A stretch of 64,000 nt of DNA, taken from an uncultured Roseburia sp. GTDB lineage: Bacteria; Bacillota; Clostridia; Lachnospirales; Lachnospiraceae. Of this stretch, positions 31,370 to 39,759 are shown piece after piece (within the stretch, counting starts at the first letter, position 1; each line of letters begins with the position of its first letter). The stretch covers positions 54,751 to 118,750 of the forward strand of contig CANRSX010000012.1 of assembly GCA_947642555.1 (NCBI GenBank), read 5' to 3'. The notes under the pieces are model-generated. The model saw only the letters and a list, made by a program, of their open reading frames with translations. It made no database searches and had not been told where the DNA came from. The translations under genes and the position numbers were made by a program.

Positions 31370-32974
31370 TTACTGATTCTCCGCCTTCCAGGCGTCTAAC
31401 TGCGCCTGCTTCTCCGCAATGATCTCCTGCAGCCCGGCGGAATTTAACGCCTCAATAAACTTCGGCAGCTCCGTCTCCGGATTCACCGCGCCGCACTCGA
31501 GCCCCGGCTGGTATTCGCTGACCACGTTGGAAACCGAAGCGATCTGCGTGGACACCTTCGTGCTGTCATAGGAGAAGCCCATGACCGGCGTGCACTGCGC
31601 ACTCTTATTATTGGCATCCAGTCTCTCATAAACGGAGGTATCCCGGCCCTCGCCCCAGATGTAGGAGAGGAACTGATTGCCGAAAAACCAGTCCATATTC
31701 AGGCCGTAGGTGGTGGTGTTTGCATCCACACCCTCCGGGAAATCCACGGTCCCGTCCGGCTTCACCTCATAGTGAACGCCCTCGATTCCCCAGTCAAGCA
31801 GGTTCACGATATCCGCGTTGGTATACATCTCGTTTAAGAATTTCATCGCCGCTTCCGGGTGCTCGCTGGTGGCGGAGATGGCAAAACCAAGGGAATTGAC
31901 ATCTGTGGTTGCAATAAAGGGCTGTACCAGCTTGATGGATTCCACTTCGACACCTGTCGCCGTGGTAATCTGCTCCGCCTGGCCTTCCTCTCCGACAATA
32001 AAGTATCCGGCGGTCCGCCCGTTCTGCACATAGGTGTTGGCCGCTTCCTGCGTCGTCGTCGCATCTTCCAGGATGTACCCGGCCTGATTCCACTCATATG
32101 CGTACTGCAGCAGTCTCGCATAGTCCTCGGACTCATACAGGTTCGTGACGGTGCTGTCCTCCCCCGGCATCAGAACGCCTCTGCTGTCATTTAAATTATC
32201 CACAAAGGGCACCCTCGTAAATAACAGGCTGTTGGGCGCGGTAGAAGCCGGCACCAGGCACACCAGCTCCGGGTGGGCCTCCTTAATCTTCGCGAACATC
32301 TCCCCGATCAGGTCAAGGTTCTCGCAGTACTCGTCGAGATTTGCCGCCAGCTTTAACTGATCCACCGGAAGGTCCAGCTCCTCGATCAGATCCTTGCGCA
32401 GCACAATGTTCATGACAGCCGCTTTTCCGTTGTAGGTGGGCACCGCGTAGAGAGAACCGCCGCTGGTGGTGGATTTTAAGAATTCCTCGCCGACGACCTC
32501 CTTAATCCCTGCGCCGTACTCGTCGATATAGCCGTCCATGCTCATCAGCTGGTTATTGGCCAGCCAGGGGCTGTAGGTTCCGATAAAGCCCATCAGGTCG
32601 AGCTGTTCGCCGCCCGACTGCATCAGGCCGATCTGATTCGTGTAGTTAGCCATCGAGATCCCTTCGATATGTACCCGCACGCCGATTTTCGGCTCCGTGA
32701 TCTTATTGATCTCGTCCTCGATCTGCTTCATGTCCACGGTCTTGGATAAAAAGGTGGCAAATACGATCTCCTCCACCTCTCCATTTGCCGCCGCGCCGTC
32801 ATCGCTTCCCGCCGCGGCTCCCCCGGCGTTCTCCGTCCCGCCGGCAGCTCCCGCCGCACCGGCGCCCTGTCCGCCCGCGGACGCTCCCGCATCGTCTCCG
32901 CCGCCGCATCCGGCCAGCATTCCCACTGTCATCATTGCCGCGCATGCAAGCGCCGCCACTCGTTTCAGTTTCAT
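31370..32974 (-). CDS. Extracellular solute-binding lipoprotein (LplA-like)
   Basis: 534 residues. A lipoprotein signal peptide ends MLAGC with lipidated Cys23; a Gly/Ala-rich linker follows to about residue 65, then a large bilobal binding domain. Length and the tail match cluster-B type substrate-binding proteins of LplABC importers for oligosaccharides. Neighbouring rhamnosidase and YesM/YesN pair suggest rhamnose-containing glycans, such as rhamnogalacturonan-derived fragments, as cargo. Ribosome site AAGGAGG lies before ATG. Confidence 0.9.
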   Translation of the reverse strand: MKLKRVAALACAAMMTVGMLAGCGGGDDAGASAGGQGAGAAGAAGGTENAGGAAAGSDDGAAANGEVEEIVFATFLSKTVDMKQIEDEINKITEPKIGVRVHIEGISMANYTNQIGLMQSGGEQLDLMGFIGTYSPWLANNQLMSMDGYIDEYGAGIKEVVGEEFLKSTTSGGSLYAVPTYNGKAAVMNIVLRKDLIEELDLPVDQLKLAANLDEYCENLDLIGEMFAKIKEAHPELVCLVPASTAPNSLLFTRVPFVDNLNDSRGVLMPGEDSTVTNLYESEDYARLLQYAYEWNQAGYILEDATTTQEAANTYVQNGRTAGYFIVGEEGQAEQITTATGVEVESIKLVQPFIATTDVNSLGFAISATSEHPEAAMKFLNEMYTNADIVNLLDWGIEGVHYEVKPDGTVDFPEGVDANTTTYGLNMDWFFGNQFLSYIWGEGRDTSVYERLDANNKSAQCTPVMGFSYDSTKVSTQIASVSNVVSEYQPGLECGAVNPETELPKFIEALNSAGLQEIIAEKQAQLDAWKAENQ

Positions 32975-33036
32975 AGAATCCTTTTTCCTCCTTGTTTTCC
33001 GAAGTGTTTCTGTGTTTCTTTATGCACTTATTCTAA

Positions 33037-33050
33037 TTCACCCGCGTGAA
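33037..33050. promoter_or_regulatory. Dyad upstream of the binding-protein gene
   Basis: TTCAC-CCGC-GTGAA, 63 bp before the start codon and just upstream of a minus-strand TAGAAT that may be the -10. Candidate operator for the adjacent AraC-type response regulator or for a sugar repressor. Confidence 0.4.
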
Positions 33051-33093
33051 ATAATCTCCCATTATTCCGCGGCATTTTTACGGGAATTCCGAT

Positions 33094-33144
33094 AAAAAAT
33101 CAGCGGAAATCCTTATTTTTCCGCCGGATTCCCGCTGATTTTTT
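33094..33144 (-). terminator. Intrinsic terminator of the YesMN-MNT-HEPN operon
   Basis: Arms 33094-33112 and 33126-33144 pair (AAAAAATCAGCGG... with ...CCGCTGATTTTTT). The minus-strand RNA ends with a run of U's. It probably works in both directions. Confidence 0.85.
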
Positions 33145-33210
33145 CTCTTTTTAACAGTATTCTGTCCGATTGCCGGTATTCTGATCTCAAATCCGGTCCG
33201 CCGCTTTGCC

Positions 33211-33726
33211 TCAGGCGATCGTTTTTCGGAAGACCTGATACAGGCAGTTCCACTCAAAGTCGGATGCCGGGCGGTAGCCTTTTGGGAAGCACGCCGCCAG
33301 CCGTTCTTTCACCGCCGGATCTTTTAACTCTTCCCGCAATTCCTCCTTTAAACCGTTTCGCTCCAAAAACGCTTTTACCTCTTTTAATCCCGCCTGAACT
33401 TTTTTCTGCTCTACACAGTAATCCATATCATAGCGCGTATCCGTCTCCCAGCGCGTCAGCATATCCGTCTTATCCTCAATCCATTCTGTGAGCTCCACGC
33501 GCGACCCGTTGTTTACCGACATCCGGACCAGCTTGTCAATATCATGTGTGTTTGGCACCGTCACTCCCACACATTCCAGAAAGGCTTTCAGGGTTTTCTC
33601 CACCGCCTGCTGAAGATGATAAGCCACTGCGTTCATATATGCCTCGTCGTTTTCCGGTATCTTTAACAGATTTTCCGCGGCACGGTAATCCAGATACGCA
33701 CGTTTAAATAATCTGACATCACACAT
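33211..33726 (-). CDS. HEPN-domain protein (partner of MNT nucleotidyltransferase)
   Basis: 171 residues. Helical HEPN fold with the family stretch YMNAVAYHLQQAVEKTLKAF followed by NTHDIDKLV. HEPN proteins of this class are often RNases or RNA-binding toxins kept in check by an MNT partner. A clear R-x4-6-H catalytic motif is not seen, so RNase activity is uncertain. The start ATG 33726 overlaps the MNT stop by eight bases, so the pair is coupled. The C-terminal 50 residues (DPAVKERLAACFPKGYRP) form an extension of unknown role. The gene is AT-richer than its neighbours. Confidence 0.82.
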   Translation of the reverse strand: MCDVRLFKRAYLDYRAAENLLKIPENDEAYMNAVAYHLQQAVEKTLKAFLECVGVTVPNTHDIDKLVRMSVNNGSRVELTEWIEDKTDMLTRWETDTRYDMDYCVEQKKVQAGLKEVKAFLERNGLKEELREELKDPAVKERLAACFPKGYRPASDFEWNCLYQVFRKTIA

Positions 33727-34096
33727 AGATCTCCTCCCTGTCATAGACCACAATCCCTTTTTCCTCAATTTCCTGCCGCAGCCGCTCTCCGATCCGGTCC
33801 GCATAGACAATGTCCACCGCTTCCCCGTGCTCCGCTGCCTGATAGTGAAATGCCTTTTCCGTATCATAGCGCTCGATGCACAGATCCAGGTCGCTGTAGC
33901 TGTTGCAACGGAATTCCACGCCGCTCCCGAAGACAATCGCAGCTTTTATATTGGCATCCTCTTTAAAATCCCGCTGGAATTCCTGCACCAGGTCCTGTTT
34001 TAGCGGATGCACATATTCCGCATGCAGAAAGCGGATTCCCGCATGCTTTCGCTCAAACGTAAAATGAAGATCGAAATGGTTATATTTTTTCCTCAC
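33719..34096 (-). CDS. Minimal nucleotidyltransferase (MNT) antitoxin-like protein
   Basis: 125 residues. The polymerase-beta-type core is IVFGSGVEFRCNSYSDLDL, with Gly57-Ser58 and metal-binding Asp69 and Asp71, and a third acidic residue in AVDIVYAD. MNT proteins in HEPN-MNT pairs can AMPylate or otherwise modify the HEPN toxin. The start is GTG 34096, preceded by GGAGG and overlapping the TGA of the response regulator (GTGA), so the module is translated as part of the YesMN operon. The first 50 residues are an unusual N-terminal extension. Confidence 0.82.
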   Translation of the reverse strand: MRKKYNHFDLHFTFERKHAGIRFLHAEYVHPLKQDLVQEFQRDFKEDANIKAAIVFGSGVEFRCNSYSDLDLCIERYDTEKAFHYQAAEHGEAVDIVYADRIGERLRQEIEEKGIVVYDREEIYV

Positions 34097-35682
34097 CTCT
34101 CCGCCCTCCTCTTATAATCGCTGGGCAGCATCCCCTCGATGCGCTTAAAGACCTCCGAGAAATACGAAAAATTGCTGTACCCGAGCCGCACCGCGATATC
34201 CCCGATATTCTCCTCCCCCCGGGCGATCAGCTCTTTTGCCCGCGCGATTTTTTCCCGAATGATATATTCGCTTAGCGATACCCCCGTCTCCTTCTTAAAG
34301 GTCCGGGACACATAATCCGCGGAAAAATTCACATGCTCCGCGATCTGCTCCCTGGTGATGCGCCCTTCCACATGCTCCCTGATATACGCCCTGATCTGTG
34401 TGATCATGTCCTTATCGCTGTCCGTGCCGCCCCCAAGCTCCTCGAGGCGGTCGGCGACGGCGATGAGCCAGTCCGACAGATCCGATAGGGACTGCCAGCT
34501 GTGCATGACCTGCTCCGACAGACGGTTCGTCCAAAAATCGGCAAGGGCGATGTGACGCCGGTCAAAACAGGGGTAGAGCTCCCTCCGCAGCTGCTCCGCC
34601 GCCAGGAAACGCTCCCTGGCACCGGTCTCATACCCGCTGTCCCGAAGGGCCGCCGCATACTGCCTCAGCTTCGCAAACTCCCCCGCCGCCAGCCAGCCGC
34701 GGATCTGCTCCGCCGGAAGCTCCCACATGCCGCCCGCCGGATCTGCCGCCGGCAGGCTGCAGTCGACGATCCCCTGCTTCGGCGACGCATTCTGATAGTC
34801 CCGCTGCAGCAGCTTCTGATATGCCCCGTGCAGCTCCTCGCCAAAGCAGGGGGCTCCCAGATAGACCGTCATCTCCGCCCCGGTGATCGTGCGGCAGACG
34901 TCCAGGAAATTTTCGAGATTCTCATAAAGCCCGCCGGTGCGCTGCTCCGAAAGAATCGCCCACATGCGAAGATTCTTCCAGCCGGTTCGTCCGGCATCCT
35001 CGTCGGTGACAAACAGGTCGCGTGAAATATTGTGTATGATAAATGTCATTAATTCCGGCTGTTCCCTCCACTCTTCCTTCCGGTCGGAAACCCCGCGCAC
35101 AGAAAACAGGATCAGCTGATACTGTTCATTGACGTCATAATCGAGATTTAGCTGCCCGGCCTGCCGGATCGTCTCCGACGGTGAGTCAGACCTGCCGTCG
35201 ATTAAGCTCTCCCAGAATTCACGCTCCAGCCGCTCCCTGTGATGATCCCATAGCAGCCCTCTGCTCTCCCTCGCACGTGTCAGCTGCTCCTCCTCACGCC
35301 GCTGTACCGCCTTTGCGACGAGCTGCCCGAGCTGCTCGAAGTTCACCGGCTTTACCACATACTCCATCACGTGATGATGCAGCGCCTCCTGCGCATACGC
35401 AAACTCCGCATGGCAGGTCAGGCAGACCGCGATGCTGTCATATCCGTGCTCTCTGACCCAGCCAAGCAGCTCTAAGCCGCTCTCCCCCGGCATCTCGATA
35501 TCCGTGATCACGATATCTACCTCCTGCGCCGCAAAAATCTCCTTCGCCTGCGCCGCGTTAAACGCCGTCAGCACCGTTTCCACACCGGCCGCCTCCCAGT
35601 CCACGCACCGCTGGATCGTGCGCACTGCATATACCTCGTCGTCCACAATCAGTACCTTCATCTGCTCCGTCCTTCCTGCCAT
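34093..35682 (-). CDS. AraC-type response regulator (YesN-like)
   Basis: 529 residues. The receiver domain (1-125) has acidic pocket DDE, phospho-acceptor Asp in VDIVITDIEMPGESG near residue 58, and Lys in VVKPVNF near 107. A long middle region follows. The C-terminal AraC DNA-binding domain (about 425-527) has SADYVSRTFKKETGVSLSEY and GYSNFSYFSEVFKRIEG. It responds to the histidine kinase encoded upstream, whose end it overlaps by 25 bp, and probably activates the adjacent importer/rhamnosidase genes. Confidence 0.92.
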   Translation of the reverse strand: MAGRTEQMKVLIVDDEVYAVRTIQRCVDWEAAGVETVLTAFNAAQAKEIFAAQEVDIVITDIEMPGESGLELLGWVREHGYDSIAVCLTCHAEFAYAQEALHHHVMEYVVKPVNFEQLGQLVAKAVQRREEEQLTRARESRGLLWDHHRERLEREFWESLIDGRSDSPSETIRQAGQLNLDYDVNEQYQLILFSVRGVSDRKEEWREQPELMTFIIHNISRDLFVTDEDAGRTGWKNLRMWAILSEQRTGGLYENLENFLDVCRTITGAEMTVYLGAPCFGEELHGAYQKLLQRDYQNASPKQGIVDCSLPAADPAGGMWELPAEQIRGWLAAGEFAKLRQYAAALRDSGYETGARERFLAAEQLRRELYPCFDRRHIALADFWTNRLSEQVMHSWQSLSDLSDWLIAVADRLEELGGGTDSDKDMITQIRAYIREHVEGRITREQIAEHVNFSADYVSRTFKKETGVSLSEYIIREKIARAKELIARGEENIGDIAVRLGYSNFSYFSEVFKRIEGMLPSDYKRRAER

Positions 35683-37445
35683 CCGATATCCGTCGCACCA
35701 CCAGAGGTGGCGCTGCCGCCCTCGTCACTTTCCGCAGAAGCAGCCTCTGCCGTTTTCTCCGCCGGGATCCGGATCCTGGTTCTCGCGCCCTGCGGGCTGG
35801 CGTTTGAAATGGAAAATACCGCGCGCTCCCCGTACAGATACCGGAGCCGCTGCTTTAAATTCCACAGCCCGATGTGCTTATCCTCCGGCGGGATATCATG
35901 TTCAAACCGCTCTAAAATCTCGTCCGGATATCCCTTTCCGTTGTCCTGCACGGTAAATACGATCTCGTCCTCCTCACGCACAGCCGTGAGGGAAATCACG
36001 CTCTCCCCCGCGATGTCAAACGCGTACTTCATCGAATTTTCTATCAGAAGCTGGAGCATGAGCGGCGGGATCACCACCCCGTCTAATCCTTCCTCCACCT
36101 TGCACGTATAGTGAAAATTATCCCCGACGCGGATCTCCATGATTTTTAAATAATGGCCGACATGGTCGATCTCCTCCTTCAGCGTCGTCTTCCCGCCGCG
36201 CGTGCCCGCGATATACCGAAGATACGCCGAGAGATTCTCCGTCAGCCGCGGGATCAGCTGCGTATCCCCCGCCTGCGCCATCAGGCTTACCAGGTTCAGG
36301 GCATTCAGGAAAAAATGCGGTTCTAACTGCAATTGTAAATAATCCATCTCCAGCTGCTTCTTTTCCAGCGCGTCCTCATACACCTGTATCTTTAACGTCC
36401 TTATCTGCGCCACCATATCGTGAAATGAATCGATCAGGTGCGCCAGCTCATTGCTCGAACGGCTGCTCTCAATCCGCACCTCAAGATTCCCCTGCTCGAC
36501 CTGGGCAAACGCCTCCTCCATTCTGCCGATCGGGAGGAACACGCTTTTGTGCAGGGAGCGGAGCAGCCACGGAAACAGCGCGCCGGCAAATACCGTCAGA
36601 GCGGCGATCACGACTGCCCGGATCACGTAAAACGTCCCCAGAAGCTGCGACCGGTCCACCACCGCCATCATCCGGAAATCTCCTACAGACGACTCCACCC
36701 CTGTCATCAGATAGGCGTCGGAATCCCCCGTGTAATAATAGCCCTCCAGGCTGCCGCCGTAATCCAGCGAGAGCAGCGCCGGATCGTCCACCCGGCTGCG
36801 CAGCACCCCCTCCGGGGAGGTCATCACACAGCTGACGCCCTTCTCCAGTTTCCAGTCCTCCACCGGCACCGAGAGCGTCTCAAAGGTCGTCCAGGCGTAA
36901 AACAGGACCTCCTCGTCCCCGGCCGCGCAGAGCAGCACAGCCTTTTCCCCGACGGAACAGGTCACCCACCTGCCCCGGACACGGGAGAGCTCATCCACAT
37001 GCTCTTTTGCGTACTCCAGCACCTCCATACGGCTGACAAAGCTGTCGCTGTATTCCGAGAAGCCGTACACCTGCTTTCCGTTTTTCGCCGAGCAGCAGCC
37101 GATCCCCTCCACGTACTGGAACATCGGTTCCTGTTCTGCAATCAGATTTTTGTAGCGCTGGGCTGCCGGCTCGCTGACCCCGGGATCCGCCGAGGCAAAT
37201 TCTTCCTTGTCCGTCCGATAGAGCGCCTCGCTCACCAGCCAGTTTGACACCCTGTTCAGCTCCCCGTCCAGCAGGTTCATATTCAGGCTTAATATGTCAT
37301 AATCATTTTCGTAAATCCGCTGCTCGATCAGTGCGATGGAATAATAATTCATCCAGAACAACAGCAGCAGTACCGGCACGCAGGTAAACAGCACCACCAC
37401 AATCACCCGCACCTTCAGGGAATTCCATTTTCTGCGCAGATTCAT
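35658..37445 (-). CDS. Sensor histidine kinase (YesM-like)
   Basis: 595 residues. Membrane helix at about 13-35, an extracytoplasmic sensor domain (about 36-270), a second membrane helix (AVVIAALTVFAGALFPWLL), HAMP domain, then a His_kinase domain with phospho-acceptor His in LQLEPHFFLNALNLVSLM and an ATPase N-box/G-box (LLIENSMKYAFD, VQDNGKGYP). Start ATG 37445 has GGGGAGG nine bases upstream; an in-frame ATG 13 codons earlier is less well supported. Such kinases in Lachnospiraceae sense oligosaccharides, often through a binding protein. Confidence 0.92.
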   Translation of the reverse strand: MNLRRKWNSLKVRVIVVVLFTCVPVLLLLFWMNYYSIALIEQRIYENDYDILSLNMNLLDGELNRVSNWLVSEALYRTDKEEFASADPGVSEPAAQRYKNLIAEQEPMFQYVEGIGCCSAKNGKQVYGFSEYSDSFVSRMEVLEYAKEHVDELSRVRGRWVTCSVGEKAVLLCAAGDEEVLFYAWTTFETLSVPVEDWKLEKGVSCVMTSPEGVLRSRVDDPALLSLDYGGSLEGYYYTGDSDAYLMTGVESSVGDFRMMAVVDRSQLLGTFYVIRAVVIAALTVFAGALFPWLLRSLHKSVFLPIGRMEEAFAQVEQGNLEVRIESSRSSNELAHLIDSFHDMVAQIRTLKIQVYEDALEKKQLEMDYLQLQLEPHFFLNALNLVSLMAQAGDTQLIPRLTENLSAYLRYIAGTRGGKTTLKEEIDHVGHYLKIMEIRVGDNFHYTCKVEEGLDGVVIPPLMLQLLIENSMKYAFDIAGESVISLTAVREEDEIVFTVQDNGKGYPDEILERFEHDIPPEDKHIGLWNLKQRLRYLYGERAVFSISNASPQGARTRIRIPAEKTAEAASAESDEGGSATSGGATDIGWQEGRSR

Positions 37446-37461
37446 ATCGGCATTCCTCCCC

Positions 37462-37490
37462 TTGTAAAATCCTTCTTTTTCCAATATAAT
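37462..37490 (+). promoter_or_regulatory. Promoter of the LacI-family gene
   Basis: -35 TTGTAA (37462-37467), 17-bp spacer, -10 TATAAT (37485-37490). Confidence 0.65.
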
Positions 37491-37570
37491 GGTGCCATAG
37501 TCAGAAGGCCGTGTGCCCCGCCCGCCCGAAGCGGCGCAGCGGCAGGCCAGGCACGAGAAAGGAAATACTC

Positions 37571-38575
37571 ATGGCATCCACATTAAAAGATATCGCCGAC
37601 CTCGCCGGCGTTTCCGTCAGTACCGCCTCCATCGTCATGCGCGGAAACGGAAGCAGACGAAAAATATCCGAAAAGACGCAGCAGAAGGTTCTCGACGCGG
37701 CAAAGTCGCTGAATTATACGCCGGACATGCGCGCAAAGGCTCTCCGGGAAGGCTTTTCCGGCACTGCCGTCATCACGCTCTTCTGGGCGACGGACATCCG
37801 CTTACAGATGCTCTCCCGCTTTATCCAGGGCCTGCAGGCAGCGCCCGACGCCAGCCGCTGCGAGATCATGATCAAGACCTACGAGAACGACCATTTAAGG
37901 GAAGCGCTCACAGACGGCACGCTGCGCGGCTGCAACGGCATCATCATCTGTAATCCCTCCGGTTCCGATATGGACTATCTCGAGCACCATGATTTTCCGG
38001 TTCCGATCGTCCTTTACAACCGGTATTCCAGAAAATATTCCGCCGTACATATGGACGACCGCATCATCGGGCAGTACCCCGCCTTTGTCTTCGCGAAGCA
38101 CGGGAGGAAATATCCTGCCATTTTAAAGGCGCCCTCCACCTTCGGCGGGATGAATGTCCGCACCAGCATCTTCGAGGAGCAGGCCGTTACCTCCGGCATG
38201 TATTCCCCGGTCATCATCGATGTGGAAAACAGTCTCGACGGCGGGTATCAGGGGATCGATCTGCTGCTGTCCCATATCCCGAAATGCGACTGCCTGTTCT
38301 GTACCTCGGATTATATCGCACTCGGCGCGCTCAAAGCGCTGCACCGCCATCAGGTCGCGATCCCGGAACAGCTTGAGATCATCAGCGTGGGAAACGCCTA
38401 CCCGGATCTGTCGCGCTTTTCGATCCCGTCGCTCTCCGTGATGAGCCTTCCGATGGAGGAGATGGCGGCCGCCTGCCTGATGATGCTTTACCAGCGCATC
38501 ACCTCGTTTGACACGGCCGTTATCTCCCAGCAGATGGAGGTGCGCTATCTCGCGCGGGAGAGCTGCGGGGAGTAG
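37571..38575 (+). CDS. LacI-family transcriptional regulator
   Basis: 334 residues. The N-terminal LacI HTH is STLKDIADLAGVSVSTASIV with hinge helix near 45-60. A periplasmic-binding-protein-like effector domain follows (about 62-334; LIDLLLSHIPKCDCLFCTSD contains the usual late-domain strand). Start ATG 37571 is supported by AAAGGA. It sits opposite the YesM gene and converges on the alcohol dehydrogenase gene with 5 bp between stops. It may repress nearby sugar genes; the effector is unknown. Confidence 0.9.
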   Translation: MASTLKDIADLAGVSVSTASIVMRGNGSRRKISEKTQQKVLDAAKSLNYTPDMRAKALREGFSGTAVITLFWATDIRLQMLSRFIQGLQAAPDASRCEIMIKTYENDHLREALTDGTLRGCNGIIICNPSGSDMDYLEHHDFPVPIVLYNRYSRKYSAVHMDDRIIGQYPAFVFAKHGRKYPAILKAPSTFGGMNVRTSIFEEQAVTSGMYSPVIIDVENSLDGGYQGIDLLLSHIPKCDCLFCTSDYIALGALKALHRHQVAIPEQLEIISVGNAYPDLSRFSIPSLSVMSLPMEEMAAACLMMLYQRITSFDTAVISQQMEVRYLARESCGE

Positions 38576-38580
38576 AGGGC

Positions 38581-39759
38581 TCACATCGCCGCCCGGTAGA
38601 TCCCCGCAATATCCTCCCGCGAAAGCTTTTTCACGATCCCGGGCATCCCCTGCGCCGATTTCATGCACTTTTCGGCAAGCGCATCGATCTGCTCCTCCGT
38701 CGGCGCGATGCCAAGCTCCGCTAAGGTCACCGGCATCCCGATCGACCGGAAAAACGCTTCCGCGGCATAAATCCCGCAGACCGCAGTCTCCCTCTCGTTT
38801 CCCTGCCACGGTACATTCATGACATTTGTCGCAAACTTCGCGAATCGATCCAGCCGCTCCCCGTACACCAGGCGGGCCCAGCTCCCCCAGACCGCGGTCA
38901 GCCCTGCGCCGTGGGCCACGTCAAACATCGCCCCCAGCTCATGCTCCAGCTTGTGCGTCGCCCAGTCGCCGCCGTCCGTCCCACAGCCCGTCAGGCCGTT
39001 GTGGGAGAGGCTTCCCGCCCACATGATCTCAGCCCTGGCCTCATAATTCTCCGGCTCCTTCACGAGGATTCCCGCATTCCGGATCACCGTGCGCATCAGC
39101 GCCTCCGCGATTCCGTCCGTCAGCTCCATATTCTCCCCGTGGTTAAAATAACGCTCCATCGTGTGCATCAGGATGTCCGCGCAGCCGCATGCGGTCTGAT
39201 ACGGCGGCAGCGTCATCGTGAGCTCCGGGTCCATCACCGCAAACCGCGGCCTGCCGGCATCGCTCTTCGTGCCGCGCTTTTCCCATGTATCGTCATTTGT
39301 AATTACGCAGAAATTACTCATCTCGCTCCCCGCCGCCGCGATGGTGAGCACGGCTCCGATGGGCAGGCACGTCTCCGCCTTCCGCTTAAAATCATAAAAA
39401 TCCCACACGTCGCCGCCCCCCGTGACGCCGTAGCCGATGGCCTTCGCGGAGTCGATCACACTCCCGCCGCCAACCGCCAGGATAAAATCCACACCCTCTC
39501 CCTCACAGAGCGTGATTCCCTCCCGCACCAGCGACAGGCGGGGATTCGGCATAACACCCCCGAGTTCCACAAACGGGATCCGCTCCGCCGCAAGCTGCTC
39601 TCTGATACGGCCAAGCAGGCCGGAGCGCTCCGCACTTCCCCCGCCGTAGTGCAGCAGTACCTTTCCGGCGCCATATTCCTTTAACAGCGCGCCGGTCTTC
39701 GCCTCGCTTCCTCTTCCAAACACGACTTTTGTCGGCGTATAATACGTAAACTCATGCAT
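38581..39759 (-). CDS. Iron-containing alcohol dehydrogenase (butanol dehydrogenase-like)
   Basis: 392 residues. The N-terminal Rossmann-like half has ILAVGGGSVIDSAKAIG (nucleotide binding). The C-terminal helical half carries the metal ligands: Asp/His in GCADILMHTMERYF and His residues in THKLEHELGAMFDVAHGAGL. The YqhD/Bdh-type sequence suggests NAD(P)H-dependent reduction of short aldehydes such as lactaldehyde, butanal or glyoxal-derived compounds. The ATG overlaps the 3' end of the upstream AAA-ATPase gene by eight bases, with ribosome-site-like GGAGA before it. Confidence 0.92.
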   Translation of the reverse strand: MHEFTYYTPTKVVFGRGSEAKTGALLKEYGAGKVLLHYGGGSAERSGLLGRIREQLAAERIPFVELGGVMPNPRLSLVREGITLCEGEGVDFILAVGGGSVIDSAKAIGYGVTGGGDVWDFYDFKRKAETCLPIGAVLTIAAAGSEMSNFCVITNDDTWEKRGTKSDAGRPRFAVMDPELTMTLPPYQTACGCADILMHTMERYFNHGENMELTDGIAEALMRTVIRNAGILVKEPENYEARAEIMWAGSLSHNGLTGCGTDGGDWATHKLEHELGAMFDVAHGAGLTAVWGSWARLVYGERLDRFAKFATNVMNVPWQGNERETAVCGIYAAEAFFRSIGMPVTLAELGIAPTEEQIDALAEKCMKSAQGMPGIVKKLSREDIAGIYRAAM

